Below, piece by piece: positions 1-8,638 of a DNA stretch of 64,000 nucleotides; within the stretch, counting starts at the first letter, position 1; each line of letters starts with the position of its first letter. Origin of the DNA: Bacillota bacterium (GTDB lineage: Bacteria; Armatimonadota; HRBIN16). The position numbers were made by a program, and so were the translations under genes. The notes below the pieces were generated by a model, which was given only the letters and a program-made list of their open reading frames with translations, had not been told where the DNA came from and did not search any database. Location: NCBI GenBank assembly GCA_023511455.1, contig JAIMBJ010000005.1, forward strand, positions 62,001 through 126,000, in the 5' to 3' direction.

Positions 1-1456
1 ATGCGGTGAGGGACTGCTGAACGCCATCCGCGACCCGCAGTTCGCCGGTTACCTCGTGGAGATAATCAACGATATCGGCGAAGGGCAGAACACCAGCACG
101 TTTGTCCACCGTACCTGCAGACTGTTCCGTCGCCTGCCCATCACCCGCTTCGAGGGTCGCATTCACGAGCAGGTGACCCCTTCTCTGCAGCGCAACGGCT
201 ACGAAATCGCCTTCCTGAAAGGCGTGCGCATCCGACATCTCGGCTATCGGCACGACATCGCATCTGCCCGCGGCAAAGACGAGCGCACCATCCGCATGTT
301 GCGCGAAGAGGTGGCGAAAAACCCCAACGACCTGTTCCAGCGGTTCAATCTGGGCAACGCCTACTATGTGGCAGGGCGTTATGCCGACGCCGCCCGTGAG
401 CTCGATCCCATTGTGGACGCCATCGAGCCCTACGCCGACCATGCCGTGATGGGCTATGTGCTGCTGGCAAACGCCCTGTTCGCCACAGGCAAGCATGAGC
501 AGGTGCTGGAGGCCCACCAGCGTGCGCTTCGACGAGGCATCGACCACCCCGGCTTGCACTTTGCTGACGGTTACGCTTATCTGTCGTTGCGCCGATATGC
601 AGAGGCGGCAGAAGCGTTCCAGCGCGCCATCGCCGCACGCGACAGCGATAGCTTTGTGGGCGGAGACACCAGCGTCAGCGGCTTCAAGGCATACTACGGA
701 CTGGCACAGGCATATCTGGGACTGGAGCGTCTGGAAGACAGTGAGGCGGAATGTCGTCGTGCGCTGGCGGAAAATCCGAACTTCGCCGAGGCACGCTATC
801 TGCTGGCGCAGTTGCTGTTCACGCGTGGCGAAAAGCAAACCGCCCTGCAGGAACTGGAGCGAGCCTATCGCGACGCCCCTAAGAACCCCGAAATCGCGCG
901 GGAGCTGGCAACACGTTATGAGGAGGCGGAGCGATGGGCGGATGCCTATGCCATCTGGCGCAGGCTGGCGAGTGCCTTCCAGAACAACCCCGAATGGCGC
1001 TGGCACAGTGCCACCTGCGCCGAGAGATTGAACCTCTGGCAGGAAGCGCAAGCGGACTACACCGAGCTGACCGTCACGCAGCCGCAGTTCGCTCCAGCAT
1101 GGGTGAACCTGGGCAGGGTGTATCTGGCGCAAGGGGATTATGAGGGCGCACTATCCTGCTTCACCCGCGCCATCGAGCTGAATCCGGAGGACGCCAACGC
1201 CTTCTTCAACGCCGGGGACGCGCTCTACCAGTTGGGCGCGTATGAGGCGGCGGTGGAAACCTACACGGCAGGCTTACAGCGCGACCCGCACAACGTTCAG
1301 GGCTTTTTCGTGCTGGGCAACGCCTATTTCCAGATGGGCGCGTACGAGGCGGCAATGATGGCTTTTCAGCAGGTGCTTGCCTTGCAGCCCGACCACCACG
1401 CCGCCCGCCACAATCTCGAACTGGTGAAAGAGCAACTGCGCGAGCGCGTGGCTTAG
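1..1456 (+). CDS. Glycosyltransferase family 2 protein with C-terminal TPR repeats (5'-truncated by window edge)
   Basis: The reading frame is open from the first bases of the window, so the true start lies upstream. The first ~90 residues (RLFRRLPITRFEGRIHEQ, then IRHLGYRHD) resemble the end of the GT-A fold in SunS-like family 2 glycosyltransferases that are followed by TPR repeats. The rest, from about ERTIRMLREEVAKNP onward, is roughly ten tetratricopeptide repeats with the A/G/Y/A/P pattern (for example AWVNLGRVYLAQGDYEGAL). The N-terminal half of the catalytic domain with the DxD motif is not visible, so the glycosyltransferase call rests on family resemblance. It is followed 21 bp later by the queG start. 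Confidence 0.75.
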   Translation, partial: CGEGLLNAIRDPQFAGYLVEIINDIGEGQNTSTFVHRTCRLFRRLPITRFEGRIHEQVTPSLQRNGYEIAFLKGVRIRHLGYRHDIASARGKDERTIRMLREEVAKNPNDLFQRFNLGNAYYVAGRYADAARELDPIVDAIEPYADHAVMGYVLLANALFATGKHEQVLEAHQRALRRGIDHPGLHFADGYAYLSLRRYAEAAEAFQRAIAARDSDSFVGGDTSVSGFKAYYGLAQAYLGLERLEDSEAECRRALAENPNFAEARYLLAQLLFTRGEKQTALQELERAYRDAPKNPEIARELATRYEEAERWADAYAIWRRLASAFQNNPEWRWHSATCAERLNLWQEAQADYTELTVTQPQFAPAWVNLGRVYLAQGDYEGALSCFTRAIELNPEDANAFFNAGDALYQLGAYEAAVETYTAGLQRDPHNVQGFFVLGNAYFQMGAYEAAMMAFQQVLALQPDHHAARHNLELVKEQLRERVA

Positions 1457-1480
1457 GGCACAGAGGCATCCTGAACAGTG

Positions 1481-1486
1481 TATAAT
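1481..1486 (+). promoter_or_regulatory. TATAAT -10 box nine bases before the queG ATG
   Basis: A perfect TATAAT followed by AC lies 9 nt upstream of ATG 1496. A transcript starting at the usual distance would have a leader of only a few nucleotides, and no Shine-Dalgarno sequence is present. No good -35 box is visible at 16-18 bp. Confidence 0.55.
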
Positions 1487-1495
1487 ACCCTCAGG

Positions 1496-2578
1496 ATGTC
1501 TGAACGGGCTGCCATCACTCAAGCGGTTCGTGAGCGTGCGCATTCGCTGGGCTTTGACCTCGTGGGGTTTGCGCCGCTGGACGCCCCTGCCCGTGCCGAC
1601 TTTTTCCGCTGGTGGCTGGAGCAGGGCTACGCCGGCGAGATGCACTACCTGCACCGCACGGCCGATGCCCGCTGTGACCCCCAGCAGGTGCTTCCCGGCG
1701 CGAAAAGCGCGGTGGTGGTGGGGCTGAACTACGCCCCTGCCGTGCCGATAGTGACGAATGACCCCTCACGCGGTGTCTTCGCCCGCTATGCGCTCGGCGA
1801 GGACTACCATGAGGTCATGACCCAACGACTCCGGCAACTGCTGGAGTATATCCGCCAGCTGCGCCCCGACTGTCAGGCGAAGATATATGTGGACGCCGGT
1901 CCGGTGCTGGAGCGCGACCTGGCATGGCGGGCAGGGCTGGGCTGGTTCGGCAAAAACACCATGCTTATCCACACGCGGCGCGGCTCGTACTTTCTCATCG
2001 GCGAGATTCTGCTGAATATCGAGCTGGAGTATGACCAGCCAGCTTTTGGCGGGTGCGGCACCTGCACGCGCTGTATCGACGCCTGCCCGACGGGAGCCAT
2101 CGTCGCGCCGTATGTGCTGGACGCGCGTCGCTGCATCAGCTACCTGACCATCGAACTGCGCGGCTCCATTCCTGAAGAGCACCGCTCACAGATGGGCAAC
2201 CGCGTCTTCGGCTGCGACATCTGTCAGGAGGTATGTCCTTTTAATCATCCGCGTCCTCACGCTCCTGAACGCGCCTCCCCGACCTACGAACCTGCGTTCG
2301 CGGCCAGGGAGATTACTGTTGCACCGAAGCTGGTAGACCTACTGCGAATGCGTGAAGAAGAGTTTCGCACCGCCTTTCGTCGCAGCCCGGTGAAACGTGC
2401 GAAGTGGCGCGGCTTTCGGCGCAACGTGGCGGTCGCGCTCGGCAACAGCGGGCAGGAAGAGGCTTTGCAGGTGCTTCAGCAAGAGTTGATACACGAAACC
2501 GACCCGATGGTGCGCGAGCATCTGGAGTGGGCGATAGAGCGGTGTGCTACTCGTCCCCGGTCTTCCCGAAGTTCCTGA
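1496..2578 (+). CDS. queG: Epoxyqueuosine reductase QueG
   Basis: This 360-residue protein matches the family that performs the last step of queuosine tRNA modification, reducing epoxyqueuosine to queuosine with cobalamin and two 4Fe-4S clusters. Two ferredoxin-like cysteine motifs are seen: CGTCTRCIDACP near residue 185 and CDICQEVCP near 240. The C-terminal ~80 residues look like the HEAT-like repeat of the family (RRNVAVALGNSG). I chose ATG 1496 because the upstream GTG at 1478 overlaps the TATAAT box. The last 32 bp overlap the end of the convergent dockerin protein gene. Confidence 0.93.
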   Translation: MSERAAITQAVRERAHSLGFDLVGFAPLDAPARADFFRWWLEQGYAGEMHYLHRTADARCDPQQVLPGAKSAVVVGLNYAPAVPIVTNDPSRGVFARYALGEDYHEVMTQRLRQLLEYIRQLRPDCQAKIYVDAGPVLERDLAWRAGLGWFGKNTMLIHTRRGSYFLIGEILLNIELEYDQPAFGGCGTCTRCIDACPTGAIVAPYVLDARRCISYLTIELRGSIPEEHRSQMGNRVFGCDICQEVCPFNHPRPHAPERASPTYEPAFAAREITVAPKLVDLLRMREEEFRTAFRRSPVKRAKWRGFRRNVAVALGNSGQEEALQVLQQELIHETDPMVREHLEWAIERCATRPRSSRSS

Positions 2579-5258
2579 CCAGGATGCTGAAGTCAAACAG
2601 GTTAACCTCCTCGTCGCCATCAAGGTCGGCATTGGGATTCCAGTTTGCATCGCCGGGTACGCTGCCGAAAGCTGCCACCAGCTGCCCGAAGTCGAAGAGG
2701 GTGACCTCGTTGTCTCCGTCGATGTCACCGTTGAGGAGGGTGAAACGCAGCGGCAGGGCAAGTGGAAAGCGTACGTTGCGCAGTGTCTGGCTCAGCCAGT
2801 GCACGCCTTTCAAACGGACGTCGTACACGCCGGCAGGAATAGTTACAGGAATGCGAAATCTTCCCTGCTCGTCCAGCGTTACAGTGAAGCTGTTCGCACC
2901 GACCTGCATCTGCAATACGATACCCTGCGGGGATGCCTGCCAGCCATCCAACGAGACTTCTCCGTCATAAAGCAGACTCAGCAGCTGCCAGTTTACTTTC
3001 GCGGTGGCTGTGCCATCCTCCTCAAAGTATTCCACCACGATACGGTGCGTACCTTCCTGTATCGTGCGTTCGAAAGTGTATTGGGTCTCCGATTGGGTAA
3101 ACCATCTGTCCAGCACGTTTGTGCCGTCTATCCAGATCCTCATACCGTCGCTGGTGGTAGCGGTGAAGCGATAGATGCCCGGAGCGAAGTACCAGTCTCC
3201 CGTCCAGCGCGCGCTGAAGTTGTCACCGGTCAGGGCAGGGTCTGGCGAGCCTTCTCCATAAGCGTAGTCGATGCGCGTTTCCAGCCGGCTGGTCAGATAG
3301 CCCTGCAGGTCTTTCGTGGTGTAATAATCCGCTCTCCATGCGTTCAGCGGCGAATCGGCGGGAGGGGGTTCATCCGCCCAGCTTACCTGCACTCGCGCGG
3401 TACCCGTGTGGTGGCGATAGCGCACTTGCACCCGGTGGTACTCACCCTGCGGAGAGGAACGTCCCGGTACCACGAACGGCGCGTCGCGCGAGGTGTAGAT
3501 AATCGGCTCCCACGTCTGCAGTTCCGTGTTGTCCCATGCATCGAACACCAGCCGGTCGTCGATAATGAGCTGGATTCCGCCATCGGCGGTAATGGTGAAC
3601 TTTTTCCAGCCCTCGGTGAAGCGGATATCACCCAGCCAGTACACGCTGAAGTTATCGGCGTCGACACCGGGGGCAGGTGAGCCGCTCCATGTGAAGTTGA
3701 TGGCGTTATCTGTCCTGTAACGCACGAAGCTCTGGAAATGAATGCCGTTGAAATAGTTGCCCCGCCAGCGGTCACGCGGCACGGTGGTGGGATTATCGCG
3801 CAGGTCTATCTGGCGCACGTAATAGCCATGGGTAAAGAGCTGTCCCTGGGGTGCCATCCAGCGTTGCAGGTTGAAGTCGGTAATCTCCTGGAACAGGAAA
3901 TAGAGTTGACCGCGATAACGCAGCTTGATTATTAGCACCCCTCGATTGACTCTGGGATATCCGAACGGGTTGCTTCCCGGATGGATCATGCCGTTCTCAT
4001 CAGTGACAAAACTCATGTCGGGGATGTTGTCGTAGGACTTGCCGTAGATGCCCGGGTAGGGTCCCGCCTGATAGATGTCCACCTGTGCCCCAGCGATGGG
4101 TATGCCGTTCTGGTCCACAAACTGGATGTGATTGGAGTCGGGCAGGTCGTTGAGGAAAACGCCGATGTCGGGCGGGGCGTTCATGTTGCCGCGTCCGCGT
4201 TTGTGATGTTTCCAGTTCCATACCGCTGCGCTGTATGCATCATAGAAGGGTGAGCCTGCTCCCATGATGTCACGCCACTTGTTATAATACACGCCCTCCC
4301 AGGCGATTTTAGGCATTAGCGGTGTGCCTGCGACCAGGTTGCCGTAATCATCGGTTATCTGGATGGGGAGAGGGTAACCCGGGTAAGCGGACTGGTGAAC
4401 ATCGAAACCGTAGAGGTCGATATGATACCTTGCGTGGTTCATTTCGTGGATACTGCCAAAGTCGATGAAGAACGGTCCGTTCCAGCGGAACCCATAGAAG
4501 CCGTTCGGCTGGATGTCTTCGGGGTGGTAAGGGTAACCCCACTGCATGTCCACCGTGCGGTCTCGGGCGTCAGGGTTGTTCGTGGGCAGTCCCCCCGCAA
4601 GAGGCAGCGCGCCGTCGGGCACGACGACCACTTTGTCCAGCGCCACCCTGTCGAGTGCTCCGTTCGGCGAGGAGGGAAACCTCGCTTTGGCAAGCCACTC
4701 GTTCCAGCGGCGAATCATGCGCTGTGCCCAGTCCTCGAAGCCGTTCGCCCCGTCGTTCAGCAGGTACTGGTTGTTGTGGAAGTAGTTGTACAGGCTCTGT
4801 TCCACCCATAATCCCACCAGCAAGGCGTTCGTGCGGACTGCCACGCGGTTGTTCAGCTTTGAGATTTCATCAAGGGTGCCGGCGGGGTCGGCGCGAAACT
4901 CCAGGGTGTGATCGGTGCTCTCCCAGAACCACTCGTAGGGTACGGTGACCTCTTGCCCCGGCTGGATAGTGACCAGCCCGGACGCTGCCAGTGCGCCATC
5001 AAACCACCATTCGTAAGGCACAGAGACAGCTGCGGTGCCCCAGTTCTTCACATGCGCCAGATAGACCATACGCTGACCGGGCGAAGGCAGTCCAGTGGTG
5101 TAGCTCAGGTCGCCGGGGTCGAACGCGAGGCGAGGTGTCCGCTCGATATAGAGAACATCCACATCGGGCAGGAAGTTCGTAACGGGTACCTGTGCGAGCG
5201 CAGGATAGAGCAGAGCAAGCCATACGGCACAGGTGACAATGACTCTTCGGAGACGCAA
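2547..5258 (-). CDS. Secreted PA14-domain protein with C-terminal dockerin-like repeats
   Basis: This is about 903 residues with a signal peptide (RRVIVTCAVWLALLYPALAQ). Next come a CARDB-like segment (ERTPRLAFDPGDL) and a central region with an HEMNH-like stretch (GSIHEMNHARYH) that could be metal-binding. Two PA14-type domains follow (WTGDWYFAPGIYRFTATTSD is the clearest), then a short carboxypeptidase-regulatory-like segment. The C-terminus is a paired EF-hand-like dockerin module (NGDIDGDNEVTLFDFGQL and DLDGDEEVNLFDFSIL). PA14 domains usually bind glycans, so a role in surface or polysaccharide attachment is inferred. The TTG start at 5258 is chosen for the signal peptide and the preceding AAAGGGGTGG; it sits 34 bp after a near-perfect promoter. 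Confidence 0.8.
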   Translation of the reverse strand: MRLRRVIVTCAVWLALLYPALAQVPVTNFLPDVDVLYIERTPRLAFDPGDLSYTTGLPSPGQRMVYLAHVKNWGTAAVSVPYEWWFDGALAASGLVTIQPGQEVTVPYEWFWESTDHTLEFRADPAGTLDEISKLNNRVAVRTNALLVGLWVEQSLYNYFHNNQYLLNDGANGFEDWAQRMIRRWNEWLAKARFPSSPNGALDRVALDKVVVVPDGALPLAGGLPTNNPDARDRTVDMQWGYPYHPEDIQPNGFYGFRWNGPFFIDFGSIHEMNHARYHIDLYGFDVHQSAYPGYPLPIQITDDYGNLVAGTPLMPKIAWEGVYYNKWRDIMGAGSPFYDAYSAAVWNWKHHKRGRGNMNAPPDIGVFLNDLPDSNHIQFVDQNGIPIAGAQVDIYQAGPYPGIYGKSYDNIPDMSFVTDENGMIHPGSNPFGYPRVNRGVLIIKLRYRGQLYFLFQEITDFNLQRWMAPQGQLFTHGYYVRQIDLRDNPTTVPRDRWRGNYFNGIHFQSFVRYRTDNAINFTWSGSPAPGVDADNFSVYWLGDIRFTEGWKKFTITADGGIQLIIDDRLVFDAWDNTELQTWEPIIYTSRDAPFVVPGRSSPQGEYHRVQVRYRHHTGTARVQVSWADEPPPADSPLNAWRADYYTTKDLQGYLTSRLETRIDYAYGEGSPDPALTGDNFSARWTGDWYFAPGIYRFTATTSDGMRIWIDGTNVLDRWFTQSETQYTFERTIQEGTHRIVVEYFEEDGTATAKVNWQLLSLLYDGEVSLDGWQASPQGIVLQMQVGANSFTVTLDEQGRFRIPVTIPAGVYDVRLKGVHWLSQTLRNVRFPLALPLRFTLLNGDIDGDNEVTLFDFGQLVAAFGSVPGDANWNPNADLDGDEEVNLFDFSILVRNFGKTGDE

Positions 5259-5292
5259 ACGACCACCCCTTTTCTGCTGCCTCACTGCAGGT

Positions 5293-5321
5293 ATTATACT
5301 CCTGTCGGCGGGGCAAGTCAA
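5293..5321 (-). promoter_or_regulatory. Sigma-70 promoter for the PA14/dockerin gene
   Basis: On the minus strand TTGACT (5321-5316) and TATAAT (5298-5293) are separated by exactly 17 bp. This is one of the best promoters in the window and supports a housekeeping sigma factor with the standard consensus. Confidence 0.85.
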
Positions 5322-5344
5322 ACGAACAGCATGTCGCAAGGAAA

Positions 5345-5367
5345 GCCCCCTCTCGCAGAGAGGGGGC
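5345..5367 (-). terminator. Rho-independent terminator after the smaller dockerin gene
   Basis: A perfect 10-bp stem, GCCCCCTCTC paired with GAGAGGGGGC around a 3-base loop, is followed on the minus strand by TTTCCTT. It lies just past the stop of the 5381-6607 gene and before the promoter of the next gene, insulating the two. Confidence 0.75.
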
Positions 5368-5380
5368 AGGAGGGTCGAAT

Positions 5381-6607
5381 CTACTCGTCCCCAATGGCGC
5401 CGAAGTTCTGGACGAGAATGCCGAAGTCGAACAGGGTCACCTCTCCATCCCCGTCGAGGTCTGCCTCGGGGTTCCAGTTCGGGTTTCCGGGCATGTTGCC
5501 GAAGGCGGCGACCAACGCACCGAAGTCAAAAAGTGTGACTTCGTTATCGCCGTCGATATCGCCGTTCTGCAGTTCGACCTCTACCCATGCGGGCCAGTCG
5601 CCCGGCACCTGCACCGCAGGCAACGTGCGTCTTAGCCAGTGACTGGCTTTGAACGAGAGGTCATACTCACCCGGCTCCACGTCTTCTATCTCGAAGTAGC
5701 CGGTCTCGTCCAGCGCAACCACCTCTTCGCGAATGCCCGACTCCGAGCGTATCTGTACGCGCACGGGAACCTGCGAAGAGTTGCCCTGAAAGTCCAGCAG
5801 GGAGACAGTGCCGATGATGGAGGCAGGGCGCGCCACAAACTGCACGTAGTCCACGGAGACAGCGCTAGACTGGGGCGCGAGACCGCCCTGTGGTAGCCCG
5901 GTCACCTCGTATCTGAGCACAATAGCGGTGCCCGGGTTGGGTGGCGGTATCACCAGTCCAAAGGCCTCTCCCGGACCCACCACGAACCACTCGCCGTCGG
6001 GCAGCGGCTGCAGAATCTGTTCCAGCATCCGGTTCTCTGCATTCAACTCCTCCAGCGGCAGGGGGCCGGGGAGCCTTGCAATGCGCACGTCGCGAATCTG
6101 TACCGGGACAGGGTTCCCCTCCTCCGGCATGATTTCGTTGCGCCAGGAAAGTAGCATTCCCTCCAGCCCAAACACATACCTCCATCCGCTGGTGATGTTG
6201 AGCACCACGCTACCGGGGATGCGCCTGCCGGTAGCGTCCGTCCAGTACATGTCCTTGACATGGCTGCTGTGGTCGGCGGTGCTCCAGCCCACATGGACGG
6301 TCTGACCAGTGTCGATGATGTTGTTATCGCCATCTTTAAAGTTGTCCCATCGCATGGCGGTGTTGGCTCCGATGGGACCGGTGGCGAAGGACTGGAAGCG
6401 TCCGGATGGGTATCCGTCGTAGTGGTTGGTGACGGTTTCCGAGCCGGAGAGGACGACCGTCAGGTCATGTGCCGGAGGACCCAAATTGCGCAAATCCTTG
6501 TTCACGTCGTAGCCAAGGGCAATCTGTGCGAAAATCAACAACAGCAGAGAAGTGATGAGGCTACGCATCATGAATAGACACTTCATGGTGTGCTTCGGGC
6601 GATTCAT
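5381..6607 (-). CDS. Secreted protein with C-terminal dockerin-like repeats
   Basis: This 408-residue protein has a signal peptide (MRSLITSLLLLIFAQIALG) and an N-terminal region of no recognised family (residues ~35-260). A beta-sandwich-like carboxypeptidase-regulatory segment follows (GYFEIEDVEPGEYDLSFKAS). The end is a dockerin-like pair (NGDIDGDNEVTLFDFGAL, then DLDGDGEVTLFDFGIL). That last ~75-residue module is almost the same as in the neighbouring 903-residue protein, while the N-terminal parts differ. The start at 6607 has an excellent SD (AAGGAGGTG). No cohesin is seen in this window, so the binding partner is unknown. Confidence 0.8.
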   Translation of the reverse strand: MNRPKHTMKCLFMMRSLITSLLLLIFAQIALGYDVNKDLRNLGPPAHDLTVVLSGSETVTNHYDGYPSGRFQSFATGPIGANTAMRWDNFKDGDNNIIDTGQTVHVGWSTADHSSHVKDMYWTDATGRRIPGSVVLNITSGWRYVFGLEGMLLSWRNEIMPEEGNPVPVQIRDVRIARLPGPLPLEELNAENRMLEQILQPLPDGEWFVVGPGEAFGLVIPPPNPGTAIVLRYEVTGLPQGGLAPQSSAVSVDYVQFVARPASIIGTVSLLDFQGNSSQVPVRVQIRSESGIREEVVALDETGYFEIEDVEPGEYDLSFKASHWLRRTLPAVQVPGDWPAWVEVELQNGDIDGDNEVTLFDFGALVAAFGNMPGNPNWNPEADLDGDGEVTLFDFGILVQNFGAIGDE

Positions 6608-6823
6608 TAGAATGCACCTCCTTTTCTAGCTTAATAAAGATGCAAGAATCGTGCCATTCACTGAGAAAAGAGCAGTAAATGCGAAAAATTTTTGAAAATT
6701 ATTCTCATGCATTTTTGTATTAGTAACTACATGACAGGTACATCATGCTCACTGCCATATGGAAGCCTTATGCGAATCACAGGAGCTTGCCTGTGGGTGG
6801 CGAAGGAAACAGTAACCGTGGTC

Positions 6824-7513
6824 ATGGAACGCATTCCGAAAGGATTGTGGACGGTTGGCGCGCTGGTGGCACTCACCTGCGGTATCCTGTTGTGGCAGGG
6901 GTTGTCTTTGTTGAGCCCGCCTGCTCTGATTCCACCCGCTGGCATGCCCGCGGGAACCTCGCATACTTCTGATGCGAACTCTTCGGGTGAGGACGAAGGT
7001 ACGCCCTCCGCCACCCAGATGGACACACCGCAGGCGCAAAGCAACGAGATAGTGGTGCATGTGGCAGGGGCGGTCAAAAATCCTGGCATCGTGCGCATCC
7101 CGCGCGGCAGCCGTGTGGACGATGCAGTCAGGGCAGCAGGTGGCTTCAGCAATCAAGCGGACCCCGACCTGATAAACTTGGCGCAGCCGCTGGAGGACGG
7201 GGTGCAGGTATACGTGCCCCGCAAAGGCGAATCGGTAACGGTGGAAGGTCGGGTGGGGAGTGTCTCGCCCAGCGGGGTGACGGTTAGAGGGTCAGCAGGG
7301 CGTCAGGAGCCTCCTGCAGGCAAAATCAACCTGAACACCGCGAGCGCCGAGCAGCTGGAGAGCTTGCCCGGAGTCGGTCCCGCCACTGCCCGCGCCATCA
7401 TCGAGTACCGTAAGCAAAACGGCGGCTTTCAATCCGTGGATGAGCTGATCGAGGTGCGCGGCATCGGTCCCAAAAAGCTGGAGCAGATACGCCCCTACGT
7501 GGTGGTGCGGTAA
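6824..7513 (+). CDS. comEA: ComEA-like DNA-binding protein (SLBB plus helix-hairpin-helix)
   Basis: The product is ~229 residues. A single N-terminal membrane helix (GLWTVGALVALTCGILLW) anchors it, a low-complexity linker follows, then an SLBB domain (VHVAGAVKNPGIVRIPRGS). The C-terminus is a ComEA-type double helix-hairpin-helix (INLNTASAEQLESLPGVG and LIEVRGIGPKKLEQIRP). In the family this receptor captures incoming double-stranded DNA at the cell surface during natural transformation. The start is uncertain: ATG 6824 is preferred, but GTG 6818 and ATG 6770 are in frame. No other com gene is adjacent. The 6608-6823 gap is A+T rich and holds nothing else I recognise. Confidence 0.85.
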   Translation: MERIPKGLWTVGALVALTCGILLWQGLSLLSPPALIPPAGMPAGTSHTSDANSSGEDEGTPSATQMDTPQAQSNEIVVHVAGAVKNPGIVRIPRGSRVDDAVRAAGGFSNQADPDLINLAQPLEDGVQVYVPRKGESVTVEGRVGSVSPSGVTVRGSAGRQEPPAGKINLNTASAEQLESLPGVGPATARAIIEYRKQNGGFQSVDELIEVRGIGPKKLEQIRPYVVVR

Positions 7514-7536
7514 TTCTGGCAGGAGGAGATATAACG

Positions 7537-8634
7537 ATGTGGCGACATGTTCCTGTGAAGAACCCCAAACCCAATGCGCAGGAGTTCGTGGACATCCTGA
7601 TGGGGCGGATTCCACAGCGGCGCACGCCGCTGGTGGAATACATCGTGGACGACGTGGTGATGCGCCCGATTGTTACCGAACTGATGGGCAGGGAGTGGGT
7701 TACCCCGCAGGGCGACCGCGAATCGCTGAAGGCTTTTCTGGATATGGTGATCGAGTTCTGGTACCGCATGGGCTATGACTTCGTGCGGCTGGAAATCGGT
7801 TTGCCGTTTCAGGAGCGTCACCTCGTCACCGCCGATACCGCCTCCAGCAAGCAGCGTGCATGGGCAGACGAGCATCAGGGCGCCATCAGCAACCGGGAGG
7901 ACTTTGAAAAATATCCATGGCCTCGCATCGAAGACGTGGATTTCTTCGTGCTGGAGTACATCAACGAACATCTGCCCGAAGGCATGGGCTTTATCTCCTC
8001 TCACGCGGCGGGTATCTTCGAGCATCTCTCGTGGGTGATGTCGCTGGAGGGATTATGTCTTGCGCTGTATGACGACCCTGCGCTGGTGCAGGCGGTGAGC
8101 GACCGTATCGGCACTCTCATCACCCAGTTCTACGAGCACCTGCTGCAGCTGGACAGGCTCATCGTGGTCTTCCCCGGCGACGATATGGGCTTTCGGTCGG
8201 GCACGTTGATTGCCCCCGATGCGCTGCGCAAATACTGCCTGCCGTGGCACAAGAGATGGGCGCAGATGGCGCACGAGCGCGGCTTGCCCTATTTCCTGCA
8301 CTCCTGCGGCAACCTGCAGGCGATTATGGAAGACCTCATCGAGGATGTGCGCATCGACGGCAAGCACTCCTTTGAGGACGCCATTATCCCCGTGCAGGAG
8401 TTTCAGAAGCAGTATGGTGACCGCATCGCGGTGCTGGGCGGGCTCGACCTGAACATCCTCTCCGCAGGCACGCCGGAGCAGGTGCGTCAGCGCACCCGCT
8501 ATCTGATAGAAACCTGCGGGGCGCGAGGCAGGTATGCGGTAGGTTCAGGCAACTCCATCCCCAGCTATGTGCCGGTGGAAAACTACCTGTCCATGGTGGA
8601 CGAGGCGCTGGACTGCATGGCAGCACAGGGATAA
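7537..8634 (+). CDS. Uroporphyrinogen decarboxylase-like (URO-D superfamily) protein
   Basis: The 365 residues follow the URO-D/MtaA/CmuA TIM-barrel pattern: an N-terminal TPLVEYIVDD region, YFLHSCGNLQAIMEDLIE near 250 and VLGGLDLNILSAGTPEQV near 300. The HxCGN element is typical of corrinoid methyltransferase-type members rather than true HemE. The heme-biosynthetic substrate pocket is not evident, so a methyltransferase or other role is more likely than heme synthesis. An SD (AGGAGGAG) precedes ATG 7537. The radical SAM gene starts 5 bp downstream, so the two probably form one operon. Confidence 0.75.
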   Translation: MWRHVPVKNPKPNAQEFVDILMGRIPQRRTPLVEYIVDDVVMRPIVTELMGREWVTPQGDRESLKAFLDMVIEFWYRMGYDFVRLEIGLPFQERHLVTADTASSKQRAWADEHQGAISNREDFEKYPWPRIEDVDFFVLEYINEHLPEGMGFISSHAAGIFEHLSWVMSLEGLCLALYDDPALVQAVSDRIGTLITQFYEHLLQLDRLIVVFPGDDMGFRSGTLIAPDALRKYCLPWHKRWAQMAHERGLPYFLHSCGNLQAIMEDLIEDVRIDGKHSFEDAIIPVQEFQKQYGDRIAVLGGLDLNILSAGTPEQVRQRTRYLIETCGARGRYAVGSGNSIPSYVPVENYLSMVDEALDCMAAQG

Positions 8635-8638
8635 TGAG

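Noticed and set aside
6692-6823. N-terminal extension of ComEA
   Set aside because: The added residues are Cys/Ser/Thr-rich, precede the membrane anchor and lie in A+T-rich promoter-like DNA.
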